A DNA stretch of 64,000 bases, from positions 1-64,000 of the forward strand of contig NZ_AGBX01000006.1 in the NCBI RefSeq assembly GCF_000225825.1. The letters are read 5' to 3'. The DNA comes from Brachybacterium squillarum M-6-3. GTDB lineage: Bacteria > Actinomycetota > Actinomycetes > Actinomycetales > Dermabacteraceae. Positions 9,412 through 17,889 of the stretch are shown here, one piece after another. The first letter of the stretch is position 1; every line of letters begins with the position of its first letter. The notes under the pieces are model-generated. The model was not told the origin of the DNA and searched no databases. It saw only the letters and a program-made list of their open reading frames with translations. The position numbers were made by a program, and so were the translations under genes.

Positions 9412-10185
9412 ATGACGACTGCCCACTTACCCGAGATCCTCGCGGGAGATCGAGATGACGAGGCCGTGGAGAGACTCCGCGCCTACTACGGCCGCAAGGT
9501 TCCTCCCCTTCCCGGTGATTCCGCTGACGACATGTCCCCCAGCAGGCCGGTCTTCTCGGGTGCACGGTTCGACACCTTCGCGGCGGATCAGAACCCTCCG
9601 AACGAGCTCACACCGGCCGACCTCCTTGCCGTCGGGCTGCTCGGTGTCCATGTCCCTGGAGACGCCGCCCTGCAATTCCTGGAGGTCCGCCATCGGGAGA
9701 TCTCCGGCCTCCTGAGCGAACTGGACCCGACTGATCAGCTGGGCTACCTCTCCAAGGCGGCGTTCGAGAGTCGTCTCGGGGGCGTCGACAGCCCGGGCCA
9801 CAAGTTGTGGCGCCTCATTCGAGGGCATGACATAGACGTCTATCTCGGAGTGGGCGAGGTCATCACCAGCAAGCTACTTGCGCGTAAGCGTCCCCACCTC
9901 GTCCCGATCTACGACCGCCACATAGGGGAGGCGATGGGCCTCGGATCGTCCGAGCATCACTGGGTCGTGATGCACGAGCTGATGAGTTCCCCGGAGCTCG
10001 TGGAGCGGCTGACCCGGATCCGGAGCGAGGCCGGCATCGAGTCGATACCCCTTCTGCGGGTCTTCGATGTTGCGACCTGGCACGCGGAGTCCCAGAAGCA
10101 CCCGCCAGGCTCGGGCAAGGAGTCTGAGACCGAGGCCCCGTACAACGAAGAAGTCGTCGGCGAGGACGACGCCGCGGGCCTCTGA
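9412..10185 (+). CDS. DUF6308-like family protein
   Basis: The product is a 257-residue soluble protein. The block YLGVGEVITSKLLARKRPHLVPIYD (from about residue 143) is typical of the uncharacterised actinobacterial DUF6308 family and resembles a helix-hairpin-helix element. The N-terminal part has LTPADLLAVGLLGVHVPGDAALQFLE and KLWRLIRG. ATG 9412 is chosen over an upstream GTG at 9325 because AAGGAGG lies 4 bases before it. GC content is about 60-67% in sampled lines, lower than neighbours. The tail EDDAAGL and stop are shared with the gene at 7486 because the direct repeat begins there. No function is known; proteins of this kind often sit in accessory islands. Confidence 0.75.
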   Translation: MTTAHLPEILAGDRDDEAVERLRAYYGRKVPPLPGDSADDMSPSRPVFSGARFDTFAADQNPPNELTPADLLAVGLLGVHVPGDAALQFLEVRHREISGLLSELDPTDQLGYLSKAAFESRLGGVDSPGHKLWRLIRGHDIDVYLGVGEVITSKLLARKRPHLVPIYDRHIGEAMGLGSSEHHWVVMHELMSSPELVERLTRIRSEAGIESIPLLRVFDVATWHAESQKHPPGSGKESETEAPYNEEVVGEDDAAGL

Positions 10186-10372
10186 GCCTCGGGGTCGTGG
10201 CGGGTCCTGTCCACCGGATGTCACCAGATCGCACGTCGCGTGCATATCGCAGGCCACCTGTCACCTGAGTGCATCGGATGGACAGGGGCGGGGGCCTGTC
10301 CACCAGATGGAGCGTGAGCGACGGTGCCCCGCCCATGCGCGACCGCTGTCGCACACGCTCCATCTCATGGAC
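10162..10372. repeat. long direct repeat, copy 2 (~211 bp)
   Basis: This is the second copy of the repeat at 8188-8400, beginning in the last codons of the DUF6308-like gene and ending about 107 bp before dnaE. The identical core GTGCATATCGCAGGCCACCT and the following segment to TGGACAGGGGCG are unchanged. The hairpin is retained (left arm 10297-10324, right arm 10343-10372). With copy 1 it frames the island. Confidence 0.9.
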
Positions 10373-10479
10373 GGCCCCGCGCGGCAGGGCATCGAGGACG
10401 CGTATTCCGACCCGCCGTATGACCTCCGCGACGGGGTCGCGCGGCGCGTCGGGGCGCGGCGGTGGCTACGCTGGAACGC

Positions 10480-13400
10480 ATGGCAAACGCGGGCACCGAC
10501 GACTTCGTCCACCTCCACGTCCACACCGACTACTCCCTGCTGGACGGGGCCGCGAAGATCGACAAACTCGTCGATGAAACCGCACGTCAGGGCCAGAAAG
10601 CGGTGGCCATCACGGACCACGGCTACCTGTTCGGCGCCTACGAGTTCTACGCCGCCGCGACCGCCCGCGGGGTGAAGCCGATCATCGGCATCGAGGCCTA
10701 CGTGACACCCGGCACCAGCCGTCACGACCGCACCCGCCAGCAGTGGGGCACCCGGGAGCAGCAGCTCGCCGGGGACGACGTCTCCGCGCGCGGCGCCTAC
10801 ACCCATCTCACCCTGCTCTCGCGCAGCACCGCGGGCATGCACAACCTGTTCCGGCTGGGCTCCGCCGCCTCGCTGGACGGGCAGATGGGCAAGTGGCCGC
10901 GCATGGACCGCGAGATCCTCAACCGCTACGCGGACGGCCTGATCGCCACCTCCGGCTGCCCCTCCGGCGAGGTGCAGACCCGGCTGCGGCTGGGCCAGTA
11001 CGAGGAGGCCGTGAAGGCCGCCGGCGAGTACCAGGACATGTTCGGCAAGGAGAACTACTTCATCGAGCTGATGGACCACGGCCTGTCCATCGAGCAGCGC
11101 GTCACCAAGGATCTGCTGGAGGTCTCCAAGGCCATCGGCGCGCCGCTGGTCGCCACCAACGACCTGCACTACGTCACTGAGCAGGACGCGACCATCCAGG
11201 ACGTGCTGCTGTGCATCAACTCCGGCTCGAAGCTCTCGGACCCGGACCGCTTCAAGTTCGGCGGCTCCGGCTACTTCCTGAAGTCCGCCGCGCAGATGCG
11301 GGAGCTGTTCCGCGAGTTCCCCGAGGCCTGCGACAACACCCTGCGCATCGCCGAGATGTGCGAGGTCGACTTCCGCACCACCGCCGAGGGCGCCAACTAC
11401 ATGCCGCGCTTCCCCACCCCCTCGGGGGAGGACGAGGAGTCCTGGTTCGTCAAGGAGGTGCAGCGGGGTCTGGAGTACCGCTACCCGGCGGGCATCCCCG
11501 ACAAGGTCCAGGACCGCGCCGACTTCGAGGTGAAGATCATCCTGCAGATGGGCTTCCCCGGCTACTTCCTGGTGGTCTCCGACTACATCAAGTGGGCCAA
11601 GGAGCAGGGCATCCGCGTGGGCCCGGGCCGAGGCTCGGGCGCCGGCTCGATGGTGGCCTACGCGATGCGCATCACCGACCTCGACCCCCTCGAGCACGGC
11701 CTGCTGTTCGAGCGGTTCCTGAACCCCGACCGCGTCTCCATGCCCGACTTCGACGTCGACTTCGATGATCGCCGCCGCGGCGAGGTCATCGACTACGTGG
11801 AGCAGAAGTACGGCGACGACCGGGTGGCGCAGGTGATCACCTACGGCGTCATGAAGACGAAGAACTCCCTCAAGGACGCGGCGCGGGTGCTGGACTACCC
11901 GTACGCGATGGGCGACCGGCTCTCCAAGGCGCTGCCGCCCACCGTGATGGGCAAGGACATCTCCATCAAGGGCATCTTCGACCCGGAGGACAAGCGGTAC
12001 GCCGAGGCCGGCGAGTTCCGCAAGGTCCACGACGAGGACCCGGACGTGCAGAAGGTCGTGGAGATCGCCAAGGGCGTCGAGGGCCTGACCCGTGGCTGGG
12101 GCGTGCACGCCTGCGCGGTGATCATGTCCTCCGAGCCGCTGACCGACATCATCCCGATGATGCGCCGCCCCTCCGACGGGCAGATCATCACCCAGTTCGA
12201 GTACCCCACCTGCGAGACGCTCGGCCTGCTGAAGATGGACTTCCTGGGCCTGCGGAACCTGACCGTCATCTCCGACGCGCTGGAGAACATGACGCGCAAC
12301 GGCAAGGAGGCGCCGGACCTCGAGGTGATGGGCTTCGAGGACCCCGCCACCTACGAGCTGCTGCAGCGCGGTGACACCCTGGGCGTGTTCCAGCTGGACG
12401 GCTCGGGTATGCGCACCCTGCTGCGGCAGATGAAGCCCGACAAGTTCGGCGACATCACCGCCGTCTCGGCGCTGTACCGCCCGGGCCCGATGGGCATGGG
12501 ATCCCACACCAACTACGCGCTGCGCAAGAACGGCCTGCAGGAGATCACCCCGATCCACCCGGAGCTGGAGGAGCCGCTCGCCGAGATCCTGGGGGAGACC
12601 TACGGCGTGCTGGTCTACCAGGAGCAGGTCATGCAGACCGCCCAGAAGGTGGCGGGCTACAGCCTCGGCGAGGCGGACATCCTGCGCCGCGCAATGGGCA
12701 AGAAGAAGAAGGCGGAGCTGGACAAGCAGTACGTCTCCTTCGAGGCCGGCATGAAGGACAACGGCTACTCCGACGCCGCCGTGCAGGCGCTGTGGGAGAC
12801 CCTGCTGCCCTTCGCCGACTACGCCTTCAACAAGTCACACTCGGCGGCCTACGGCGTGGTCTCCTACTGGACCGGCTACCTGAAGGCGAACTACCCGACC
12901 GAGTACATGGCCGCGCTGCTCACCTCCACCCAGGAGAACCGCGACCGGCTCGGCCTGTACCTGGGGGACTGCCGTCACCGCGGCATCACCGTGCTGCCGC
13001 CCGACGTCAACGAGTCCGACCTGTACTTCTCCGCGGTCGGCGACGACATCCGCTTCGGCCTCTCCGCGATCCGCAACGTCGGCGCGAACGTCGTCGAGGA
13101 GATCATCAAGGCCCGCGAGGAGAAGGGCGCCTTCACCTCCTTCACGGACTTCCTGGACAAGGTGCCGCTGTCGGTGTGCAACAAGCGCACGATCGAGTCG
13201 CTGATCAAGGGCGGCGCCTTCGACTCGATGGGGGCGAACCGGCGCTCGCTGGTGCTGGTGCACGAGGACGCGGTGGACTCCGTGGTCGACGTGAAGCGCA
13301 AGGAGGCCCAGGGCCAGTACGACCTTTTCGCCGACATGCTCGGCGGCGGGGGCGACGGCATGGCCTCCGGCTCGGCCGCGACCATCACCATCCCCGACCT

Positions 13401-14043
13401 GCCCGAGTGGGACCGCAAGGAGAAGCTGGCCTTCGAGCGCAACATGCTCGGCCTGTACGTCTCCGACCACCCGCTGTACGGCCTGGAGCACGTGATCGCG
13501 CAGAACTCCTCGACGGCGATCAGCGCGCTCGCCGACGAGGGGGCCGTGGAGGACAACTCGATGGTCACCATCGCCGGGCTGATCACCAGCCTGCAGCGCA
13601 AGACCACCAAGAAGGGCGACATGTGGGCGATCGCCACGGTCGAGGACCTCGAGGGCTCGATCGACTGCCTGATGTTCCCCTCCACCTACCAGACCGTCTC
13701 CAGCGAGCTGGCGGAGGACCTGATCGTCTCCATGAAGGGGCGGGTTGACACCTCCAAGGGCATGCCTGAGCTGCGGGTGATGGAGATGAGCGTGCCCGAG
13801 GTGGGCGCGGGTCCGGACGGGCCGGTGACGATCTCTCTGCCGGCGATGCGGGCCACCGCGAAGGTCGCCGAGAGCATCCGCGGGGTGCTGCAGGACAACC
13901 CCGGCTCCAGCGAGGTGCGGCTGAAGCTGCAGGAGCCGGGCCGCTCCACGCTGATGCAGCTGGACAAGCGGCTCTCGGTGACGCCCTCGGCGGCGCTGTA
14001 CTCCTCGCTGAAGGCGCTGCTCGGACCGGGCTGCCTGCTCTGA
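10480..14043 (+). CDS. dnaE: DNA polymerase III subunit alpha (DnaE1)
   Basis: This is the replicative C-family polymerase, 1187 residues, a normal DnaE1 length. It opens with the PHP domain (FVHLHVHTDYSLLDGAAKI), which carries proofreading activity in actinobacterial DnaE1. The polymerase catalytic aspartates lie in PDFDVDFDDRR at about residues 422-432, preceded by GRGSGAGSMVAY. An intact DNKSH-like fingers motif (YAFNKSHSAAYG) and an OB domain (VTIAGLITSLQRKTTKKGDMW) follow. ATG 10480 is chosen because TACGCT (10467-10472) ends 7 bases before it and there is no ribosome site, fitting a leaderless message. The gene lies just after repeat copy 2. Confidence 0.98.
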   Translation: MANAGTDDFVHLHVHTDYSLLDGAAKIDKLVDETARQGQKAVAITDHGYLFGAYEFYAAATARGVKPIIGIEAYVTPGTSRHDRTRQQWGTREQQLAGDDVSARGAYTHLTLLSRSTAGMHNLFRLGSAASLDGQMGKWPRMDREILNRYADGLIATSGCPSGEVQTRLRLGQYEEAVKAAGEYQDMFGKENYFIELMDHGLSIEQRVTKDLLEVSKAIGAPLVATNDLHYVTEQDATIQDVLLCINSGSKLSDPDRFKFGGSGYFLKSAAQMRELFREFPEACDNTLRIAEMCEVDFRTTAEGANYMPRFPTPSGEDEESWFVKEVQRGLEYRYPAGIPDKVQDRADFEVKIILQMGFPGYFLVVSDYIKWAKEQGIRVGPGRGSGAGSMVAYAMRITDLDPLEHGLLFERFLNPDRVSMPDFDVDFDDRRRGEVIDYVEQKYGDDRVAQVITYGVMKTKNSLKDAARVLDYPYAMGDRLSKALPPTVMGKDISIKGIFDPEDKRYAEAGEFRKVHDEDPDVQKVVEIAKGVEGLTRGWGVHACAVIMSSEPLTDIIPMMRRPSDGQIITQFEYPTCETLGLLKMDFLGLRNLTVISDALENMTRNGKEAPDLEVMGFEDPATYELLQRGDTLGVFQLDGSGMRTLLRQMKPDKFGDITAVSALYRPGPMGMGSHTNYALRKNGLQEITPIHPELEEPLAEILGETYGVLVYQEQVMQTAQKVAGYSLGEADILRRAMGKKKKAELDKQYVSFEAGMKDNGYSDAAVQALWETLLPFADYAFNKSHSAAYGVVSYWTGYLKANYPTEYMAALLTSTQENRDRLGLYLGDCRHRGITVLPPDVNESDLYFSAVGDDIRFGLSAIRNVGANVVEEIIKAREEKGAFTSFTDFLDKVPLSVCNKRTIESLIKGGAFDSMGANRRSLVLVHEDAVDSVVDVKRKEAQGQYDLFADMLGGGGDGMASGSAATITIPDLPEWDRKEKLAFERNMLGLYVSDHPLYGLEHVIAQNSSTAISALADEGAVEDNSMVTIAGLITSLQRKTTKKGDMWAIATVEDLEGSIDCLMFPSTYQTVSSELAEDLIVSMKGRVDTSKGMPELRVMEMSVPEVGAGPDGPVTISLPAMRATAKVAESIRGVLQDNPGSSEVRLKLQEPGRSTLMQLDKRLSVTPSAALYSSLKALLGPGCLL

Positions 14044-14059
14044 GACCGGGTAGACCGTG

Positions 14060-14869
14060 ATGGTCCGACTGCGCGCCGCCAGCTACAACACCCACCACGG
14101 GGCCGATGCCCGCGACCGCCTCGACCTGGGGCGGACGGCGGAGACCCTGGCCGCCCTGGACGCCGACGTGATCGGCCTGCAGGAGGTCGACGTCCACTTC
14201 GGGGCGCGCTCCGGCGGGGTCGACCAGGCGGCGCGGCTGGGGGAGATGCTCGGGATGCAGGTGGCTTTCGGCGCCGCCATCGACCGTGCCGACGCCGAGG
14301 GCGGGCCGCGGCACCGCTACGGCAACGCCCTGCTGCACCGCGGCGCGATCGAGGAGCCGGCGATGCACCTGCTGGAGGGCCACCCGTCCCTGCCGGCGAT
14401 GCACGAGCCGCGCGGGGTGATGAGGGCACGCCTGCCGATCCCGGGCGGCCCGGCGCTGACCGTGCTGGTCACGCACCTGGACACCGGTCACCGCGGGCAC
14501 CGTGCCGCGCAGGTGCAGGGCATCCTGCGGCTGCTCGGCGAGCTGGAGGGTCCGGCGGTGCTGATGGGCGACATGAACAACGACCCGGCGGCCTCCGAGT
14601 TCGCCGCGCTCGCCGCGAGCGGCTGGCGGGAGGCGGGCGCCGAGGTGGCAGGGCGCGCCTCCGCCGGGTCGCGGCTGGGGGTGCTGGGCTCCCTGCTGCG
14701 GGCTGCCCTGCCGACCTCGGCGGCCCGTGCCACCTGGCCGGCCCGGTTCCCGCTGCGGCGGCTGGACGCGATCTGGTTGCACGGCGAGGTCCGCGCCCTG
14801 GACCTGCGGGTGGAAGACTCCCAGGCCTCCGACCACCGGCCCCTGGTGGCGACCCTCGGCCTCGGCTGA
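14060..14869 (+). CDS. endonuclease/exonuclease/phosphatase (EEP) family protein
   Basis: The family includes DNase I-like nucleases and phosphoesterases that use a metal-dependent active site. All expected elements are present: ASYNTHHG near the start, LQEVDVHFG (metal-binding Glu), VLVTHLDTG, GDMNNDP, and the terminal SDHRPLVATL with the catalytic His. At 269 residues with no signal peptide it is likely cytoplasmic. The substrate cannot be deduced. A GTG at 14057 directly precedes the chosen ATG; the choice changes one residue. It follows dnaE by 16 bases and may be read through from it. Confidence 0.85.
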   Translation: MVRLRAASYNTHHGADARDRLDLGRTAETLAALDADVIGLQEVDVHFGARSGGVDQAARLGEMLGMQVAFGAAIDRADAEGGPRHRYGNALLHRGAIEEPAMHLLEGHPSLPAMHEPRGVMRARLPIPGGPALTVLVTHLDTGHRGHRAAQVQGILRLLGELEGPAVLMGDMNNDPAASEFAALAASGWREAGAEVAGRASAGSRLGVLGSLLRAALPTSAARATWPARFPLRRLDAIWLHGEVRALDLRVEDSQASDHRPLVATLGLG

Positions 14870-14889
14870 GTCCGCTCGGTCGCAAGGGA

Positions 14890-15489
14890 TCAGCCGGTCG
14901 CGACGACGTGGGTCGCGGCCTCCCGCGGGGCGAAGCGCTCGGCGAAGTCCCGTACGTTGGGCACCCACACCTCGCGCCACAGCCGGTCGCGGTCGCGGCC
15001 CAGCGCATGGTCGCGGACCATCCCGCGCTCCGCGGCGGTGGCCGGGTCGAGCTCGCACCACACCCGCAGGTCCAGCTCCGCCAGCACCTCCGGGTGGAAC
15101 AGGCCGATCAGGTCCACCACCAGCAGGCGACCCGTCGGCACCGGTTCGGGCTCCCCGAGCGCGCGGACCCCCCCCCGGTCGAAGCGCCGGAAGCTCGCTG
15201 GACGGCGTTCCCGGAAGGGGCGCAGCACCGTGTAGCGCAGCCGCACCCGCTCCACGCCGGCCCAGTCGGGGGAGCGGTGGTGGGAGCGGACCGGATCAAC
15301 GAAGTCGTCGCCCCGCATCCGCACGGCGCCGCCGACCTGCTCCGCCAGGTCCCGGGCCAGGGTCGACTTGCCCGCGCCTCCCGCGAGGTCGCCCCCGGGG
15401 TCGATGCGGGGGACCCGTGCCCGCTGGGAACAGGCGGCGGGTTCTGCATCATCGCGGGAGTCTACGAGCTCGGCATAGCGTAGGGGCAT
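14890..15489 (-). CDS. uridine kinase-like P-loop NTPase
   Basis: The 199-residue product resembles actinobacterial nucleoside-kinase-like P-loop proteins: RYAELVD at the N-terminus, a P-loop GGAGKSTLA, MRGDDFV as the Asp-containing substrate motif, RLLVVDLIGLF, and a helical tail. Two oddities deserve care. The P-loop is preceded by DPGGDLA rather than the usual VDG, displacing the first glycine. A run of nine C residues (15168-15176) lies inside the gene, a place where a length error or slippage could change the frame. The ATG at 15489 overlaps the divergent acyl-CoA dehydrogenase ATG within one CATG. Confidence 0.65.
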   Translation of the reverse strand: MPLRYAELVDSRDDAEPAACSQRARVPRIDPGGDLAGGAGKSTLARDLAEQVGGAVRMRGDDFVDPVRSHHRSPDWAGVERVRLRYTVLRPFRERRPASFRRFDRGGVRALGEPEPVPTGRLLVVDLIGLFHPEVLAELDLRVWCELDPATAAERGMVRDHALGRDRDRLWREVWVPNVRDFAERFAPREAATHVVATG

Positions 15490-16678
15490 GAGCATCGAGC
15501 ACGAGCTGTTTCCCGAGGACCTGCTGGCCACGTTCCGCGACCGCGCACCCGGCCACGACCGGGACAACACCTTTCCCGAGCAGGACCTCGCGGACCTCCG
15601 CGCCGCCGGCTACCTCGGCCTGCTGGCGCCCGCCGACCTCGGCGGTCGCGGGGCGAGCCTGCTCGAGGCCGGGCGGGTGCAGCGGCGCCTCGCCCAGGCC
15701 GCACCTGCCACCGCGCTGGCGATGAACATGCACCTGGTCGTCACCGGCGCCGCCCTGCACGCCCACCGCCTCGGCGTGCAGGCCGCCCGGACGATCCTCG
15801 CCGAGGCCGCACAGGGCACCCTGTTCGCCTTCGGCATCTCCGAGGCCGGCAACGAGGCGATGCTCTTCGACTCCTCGACCGTCGCCGAGGACGATGGCGC
15901 GGGCGGCCACCGCCTGAGCGGCACCAAGATCTTCACCTCCCTCGCCCCGGTCTGGGACCGGCTCGTCGTGCACGGACGAGTCGATCGTGGTGAGGAGGAG
16001 CCGGAGCTGGTCTTCGGCACCCTCGAGCGCAGCGAGCAGGTGGAGGTGAAGAACGACTGGGACACCCACGGCATGCGCGGCACCCAGTCCCGCACCACCC
16101 GCCTGCACGGCGCCCACCTGCCCGCCGAGCGGGTGATCACCCGGACCCCCATCGGCCCGAACCGCGATCCCTTCCCGATGGGGATCTTCGGCGTCTTCGA
16201 GCTGCTGCTCGCCTCGGTCTACATCGGCATCGCCGAGCGAGCGGTCACCGTGGGCTGCGAGATCGCCCGTACCCGCCGCAGCGTCACGCGCGGCCTGGTC
16301 CACGCCGACGACCCCGACATCCGCCGCCGCCTCGCCGAGGCCGCGATCGGGATCGACGGCTCCGTGCTGCAGATCGAGGCGGTGCTCGCCGACCTCGACG
16401 CCCTCGGGACGGGCGAGACCGGCCCCGGCCTCACCGACCACGGGGCGCGCTGGTTCCTGCAGTTCTCCGGGGTCAAGCACCGCTCCACCGAGGCGGCCAT
16501 CGCCGCGGTCGACCAGGTGCTGCGGGCCAGCGGCGGCGCCCACTTCTTCCGCCGCAGCGAGTTGGAGCGGCTCTCCCGCGACGTCCGCGCCGGGCTCTAC
16601 CACCCCTCGGACGCCGAATCGGTGCAGGCCTCCTACGCCCGCGCGCTGCTCGGGGAGATCGGGGAGGACCGCGGCTGA
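15488..16678 (+). CDS. acyl-CoA dehydrogenase family protein
   Basis: This 396-residue flavoprotein has the acyl-CoA dehydrogenase layout: an N-terminal helical domain (LRAAGYLGLLAPADLGGRGASLLE), a middle beta domain (FAFGISEAGNEAMLFDSST and LSGTKIFTSLAPVWDRLVVHG), and a C-terminal helical domain. It oxidises an unknown acyl-CoA or related substrate with FAD. It belongs to the divergent subgroup in which the C-terminal catalytic Glu is not obvious. TAGCGT (15476-15481) ends 6 bases before the ATG, indicating a leaderless transcript. It is divergent from the kinase-like gene and converges on pfkA across a strong terminator. Confidence 0.87.
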   Translation: MSIEHELFPEDLLATFRDRAPGHDRDNTFPEQDLADLRAAGYLGLLAPADLGGRGASLLEAGRVQRRLAQAAPATALAMNMHLVVTGAALHAHRLGVQAARTILAEAAQGTLFAFGISEAGNEAMLFDSSTVAEDDGAGGHRLSGTKIFTSLAPVWDRLVVHGRVDRGEEEPELVFGTLERSEQVEVKNDWDTHGMRGTQSRTTRLHGAHLPAERVITRTPIGPNRDPFPMGIFGVFELLLASVYIGIAERAVTVGCEIARTRRSVTRGLVHADDPDIRRRLAEAAIGIDGSVLQIEAVLADLDALGTGETGPGLTDHGARWFLQFSGVKHRSTEAAIAAVDQVLRASGGAHFFRRSELERLSRDVRAGLYHPSDAESVQASYARALLGEIGEDRG

Positions 16679-16703
16679 TCCGCCGGACGACCCGGCCCGA
16701 CCA

Positions 16704-16743
16704 CGAGGCGCCCCGCTCCCCGAGCGGGGAACGGGGCGCCTCG
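16704..16743. terminator. bidirectional terminator between acyl-CoA dehydrogenase and pfkA
   Basis: A 12-bp perfect stem (CGAGGCGCCCCG at 16704-16715, complement at 16732-16743) encloses a smaller CCCCGAGCGGGG palindrome. It lies between two convergent stops. Confidence 0.85.
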
Positions 16744-16762
16744 GCGGGGCGGGGGAGCGGGC

Positions 16763-17791
16763 TCAGCCGAAGAGCGTGAGCGCCTCCTCCCAGCGGGCCT
16801 CGCTGACCTTCTTCGGGTTGCCGATCGCGTCGGTGAGGGGCACGTCCACGATGTCGGTGCCCTCCAGCGCCACCATCCGGCCGAAGTCGCGACGATGCAC
16901 CAGGCGCACCGCGGCGGAGCCGAGGCGGGTGGCCAGCACCCGGTCGTAGGCGCTGGGCTCGCCGCCGCGCTGGATGTGGCCGAGCACGGTGGCGCGGGAC
17001 TCCACGCCGGTGCGCTGCTCGATGACGGGGGCCAGGGCCTCGGCGACGCCCCCGAAGCGGGGCCGGCCGAACTCGTCGAGCTCGTAGTCCATGAAGCCCT
17101 CGGGGGCGTCCTTGGGCACGAAGCCCTCGGCGACGACGACCAGCGGGGCGCGGCCGCGGTCGTAGGCCGAGCGCACCTGCTCGCAGATCTCGTCGATGGT
17201 CAGCGGGAACTCGGGAATGCAGATGACGTGCGCGCCCGCGGCCATGCCCGAGTGCAGGGCGATCCAGCCCACCGAGCGGCCCATCACCTCGGCCACCATG
17301 CAGCGGTGGTGGGAGTCGCCGGTGATGCGCAGCCGGTCCAGCGAGTCGGTGGCGATCTGCACGGCGGTGTCGAAGCCGAAGGTGTAGTCGGTGGCGCCGA
17401 GGTCGTTGTCCACGGTCTTCGGCACCCCCACCACGGGGATCCCGGCCTCGAACAGGCGGTTCGCGGTGTACAGGGTGCCGTCGCCGCCGATCGCGATGAT
17501 CGCGTCGATCTCGTGCTCCTCCATCTGGCGGCGCACCATGGCGGCGCCGTCCTCCCCGTCGTGGAAGGGGTTGGAGCGGGAGGTGCCCAGGATCGTGCCG
17601 CCCACCCGGGACAGGCCGCGGATGCGGCGGCGGGGGAGGGTCATCCAGTCGTCGTCGATCACGCCGCGCCAGCCGTCGCGGTAGCCGATGAACTCGTCCT
17701 CGTAGAGCTTGTCGCCGGTGAGGACGGCCGCGCGGATCACGGCGTTCAGGCCGGGGCAGTCGCCGCCGGAGGTCAGGATGCCGATCTTCAT
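16763..17791 (-). CDS. pfkA: 6-phosphofructokinase
   Basis: The enzyme phosphorylates fructose 6-phosphate to the 1,6-bisphosphate. The product starts MKIGILTSGGDCPGLNAVIR, the phosphate-donor loop. GGDGTLYTA has Gly where pyrophosphate enzymes have Asp, favouring ATP as donor, while PKTVDNDL with Lys is shared with pyrophosphate-type enzymes; this combination is typical of actinobacterial group III ATP-PFK. Other motifs are MGRSVGWIALHSGMA and GHIQRGG. At 342 residues the length is normal. ATG 17791 is preferred to an upstream in-frame start that adds only basic residues. A TAGGCT box on this strand at 17834-17839 is a likely -10 element. Confidence 0.96.
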   Translation of the reverse strand: MKIGILTSGGDCPGLNAVIRAAVLTGDKLYEDEFIGYRDGWRGVIDDDWMTLPRRRIRGLSRVGGTILGTSRSNPFHDGEDGAAMVRRQMEEHEIDAIIAIGGDGTLYTANRLFEAGIPVVGVPKTVDNDLGATDYTFGFDTAVQIATDSLDRLRITGDSHHRCMVAEVMGRSVGWIALHSGMAAGAHVICIPEFPLTIDEICEQVRSAYDRGRAPLVVVAEGFVPKDAPEGFMDYELDEFGRPRFGGVAEALAPVIEQRTGVESRATVLGHIQRGGEPSAYDRVLATRLGSAAVRLVHRRDFGRMVALEGTDIVDVPLTDAIGNPKKVSEARWEEALTLFG

Positions 17792-17833
17792 GGGGGAACG
17801 CGCTCGCTTCCAGGCAGGGGACACATCGGGACC

Positions 17834-17839
17834 AGCCTA
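17834..17839 (-). promoter_or_regulatory. putative -10 box for pfkA
   Basis: On the reverse strand this reads TAGGCT, about 43 bases before the pfkA ATG, in the gap after the flotillin gene. The -35 region is not convincing. Confidence 0.4.
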
Positions 17840-17889
17840 GGCGGGGACGGACCTGCAGGACAGGCCCGAGGTCCCCGCCCGGGCAGGGG

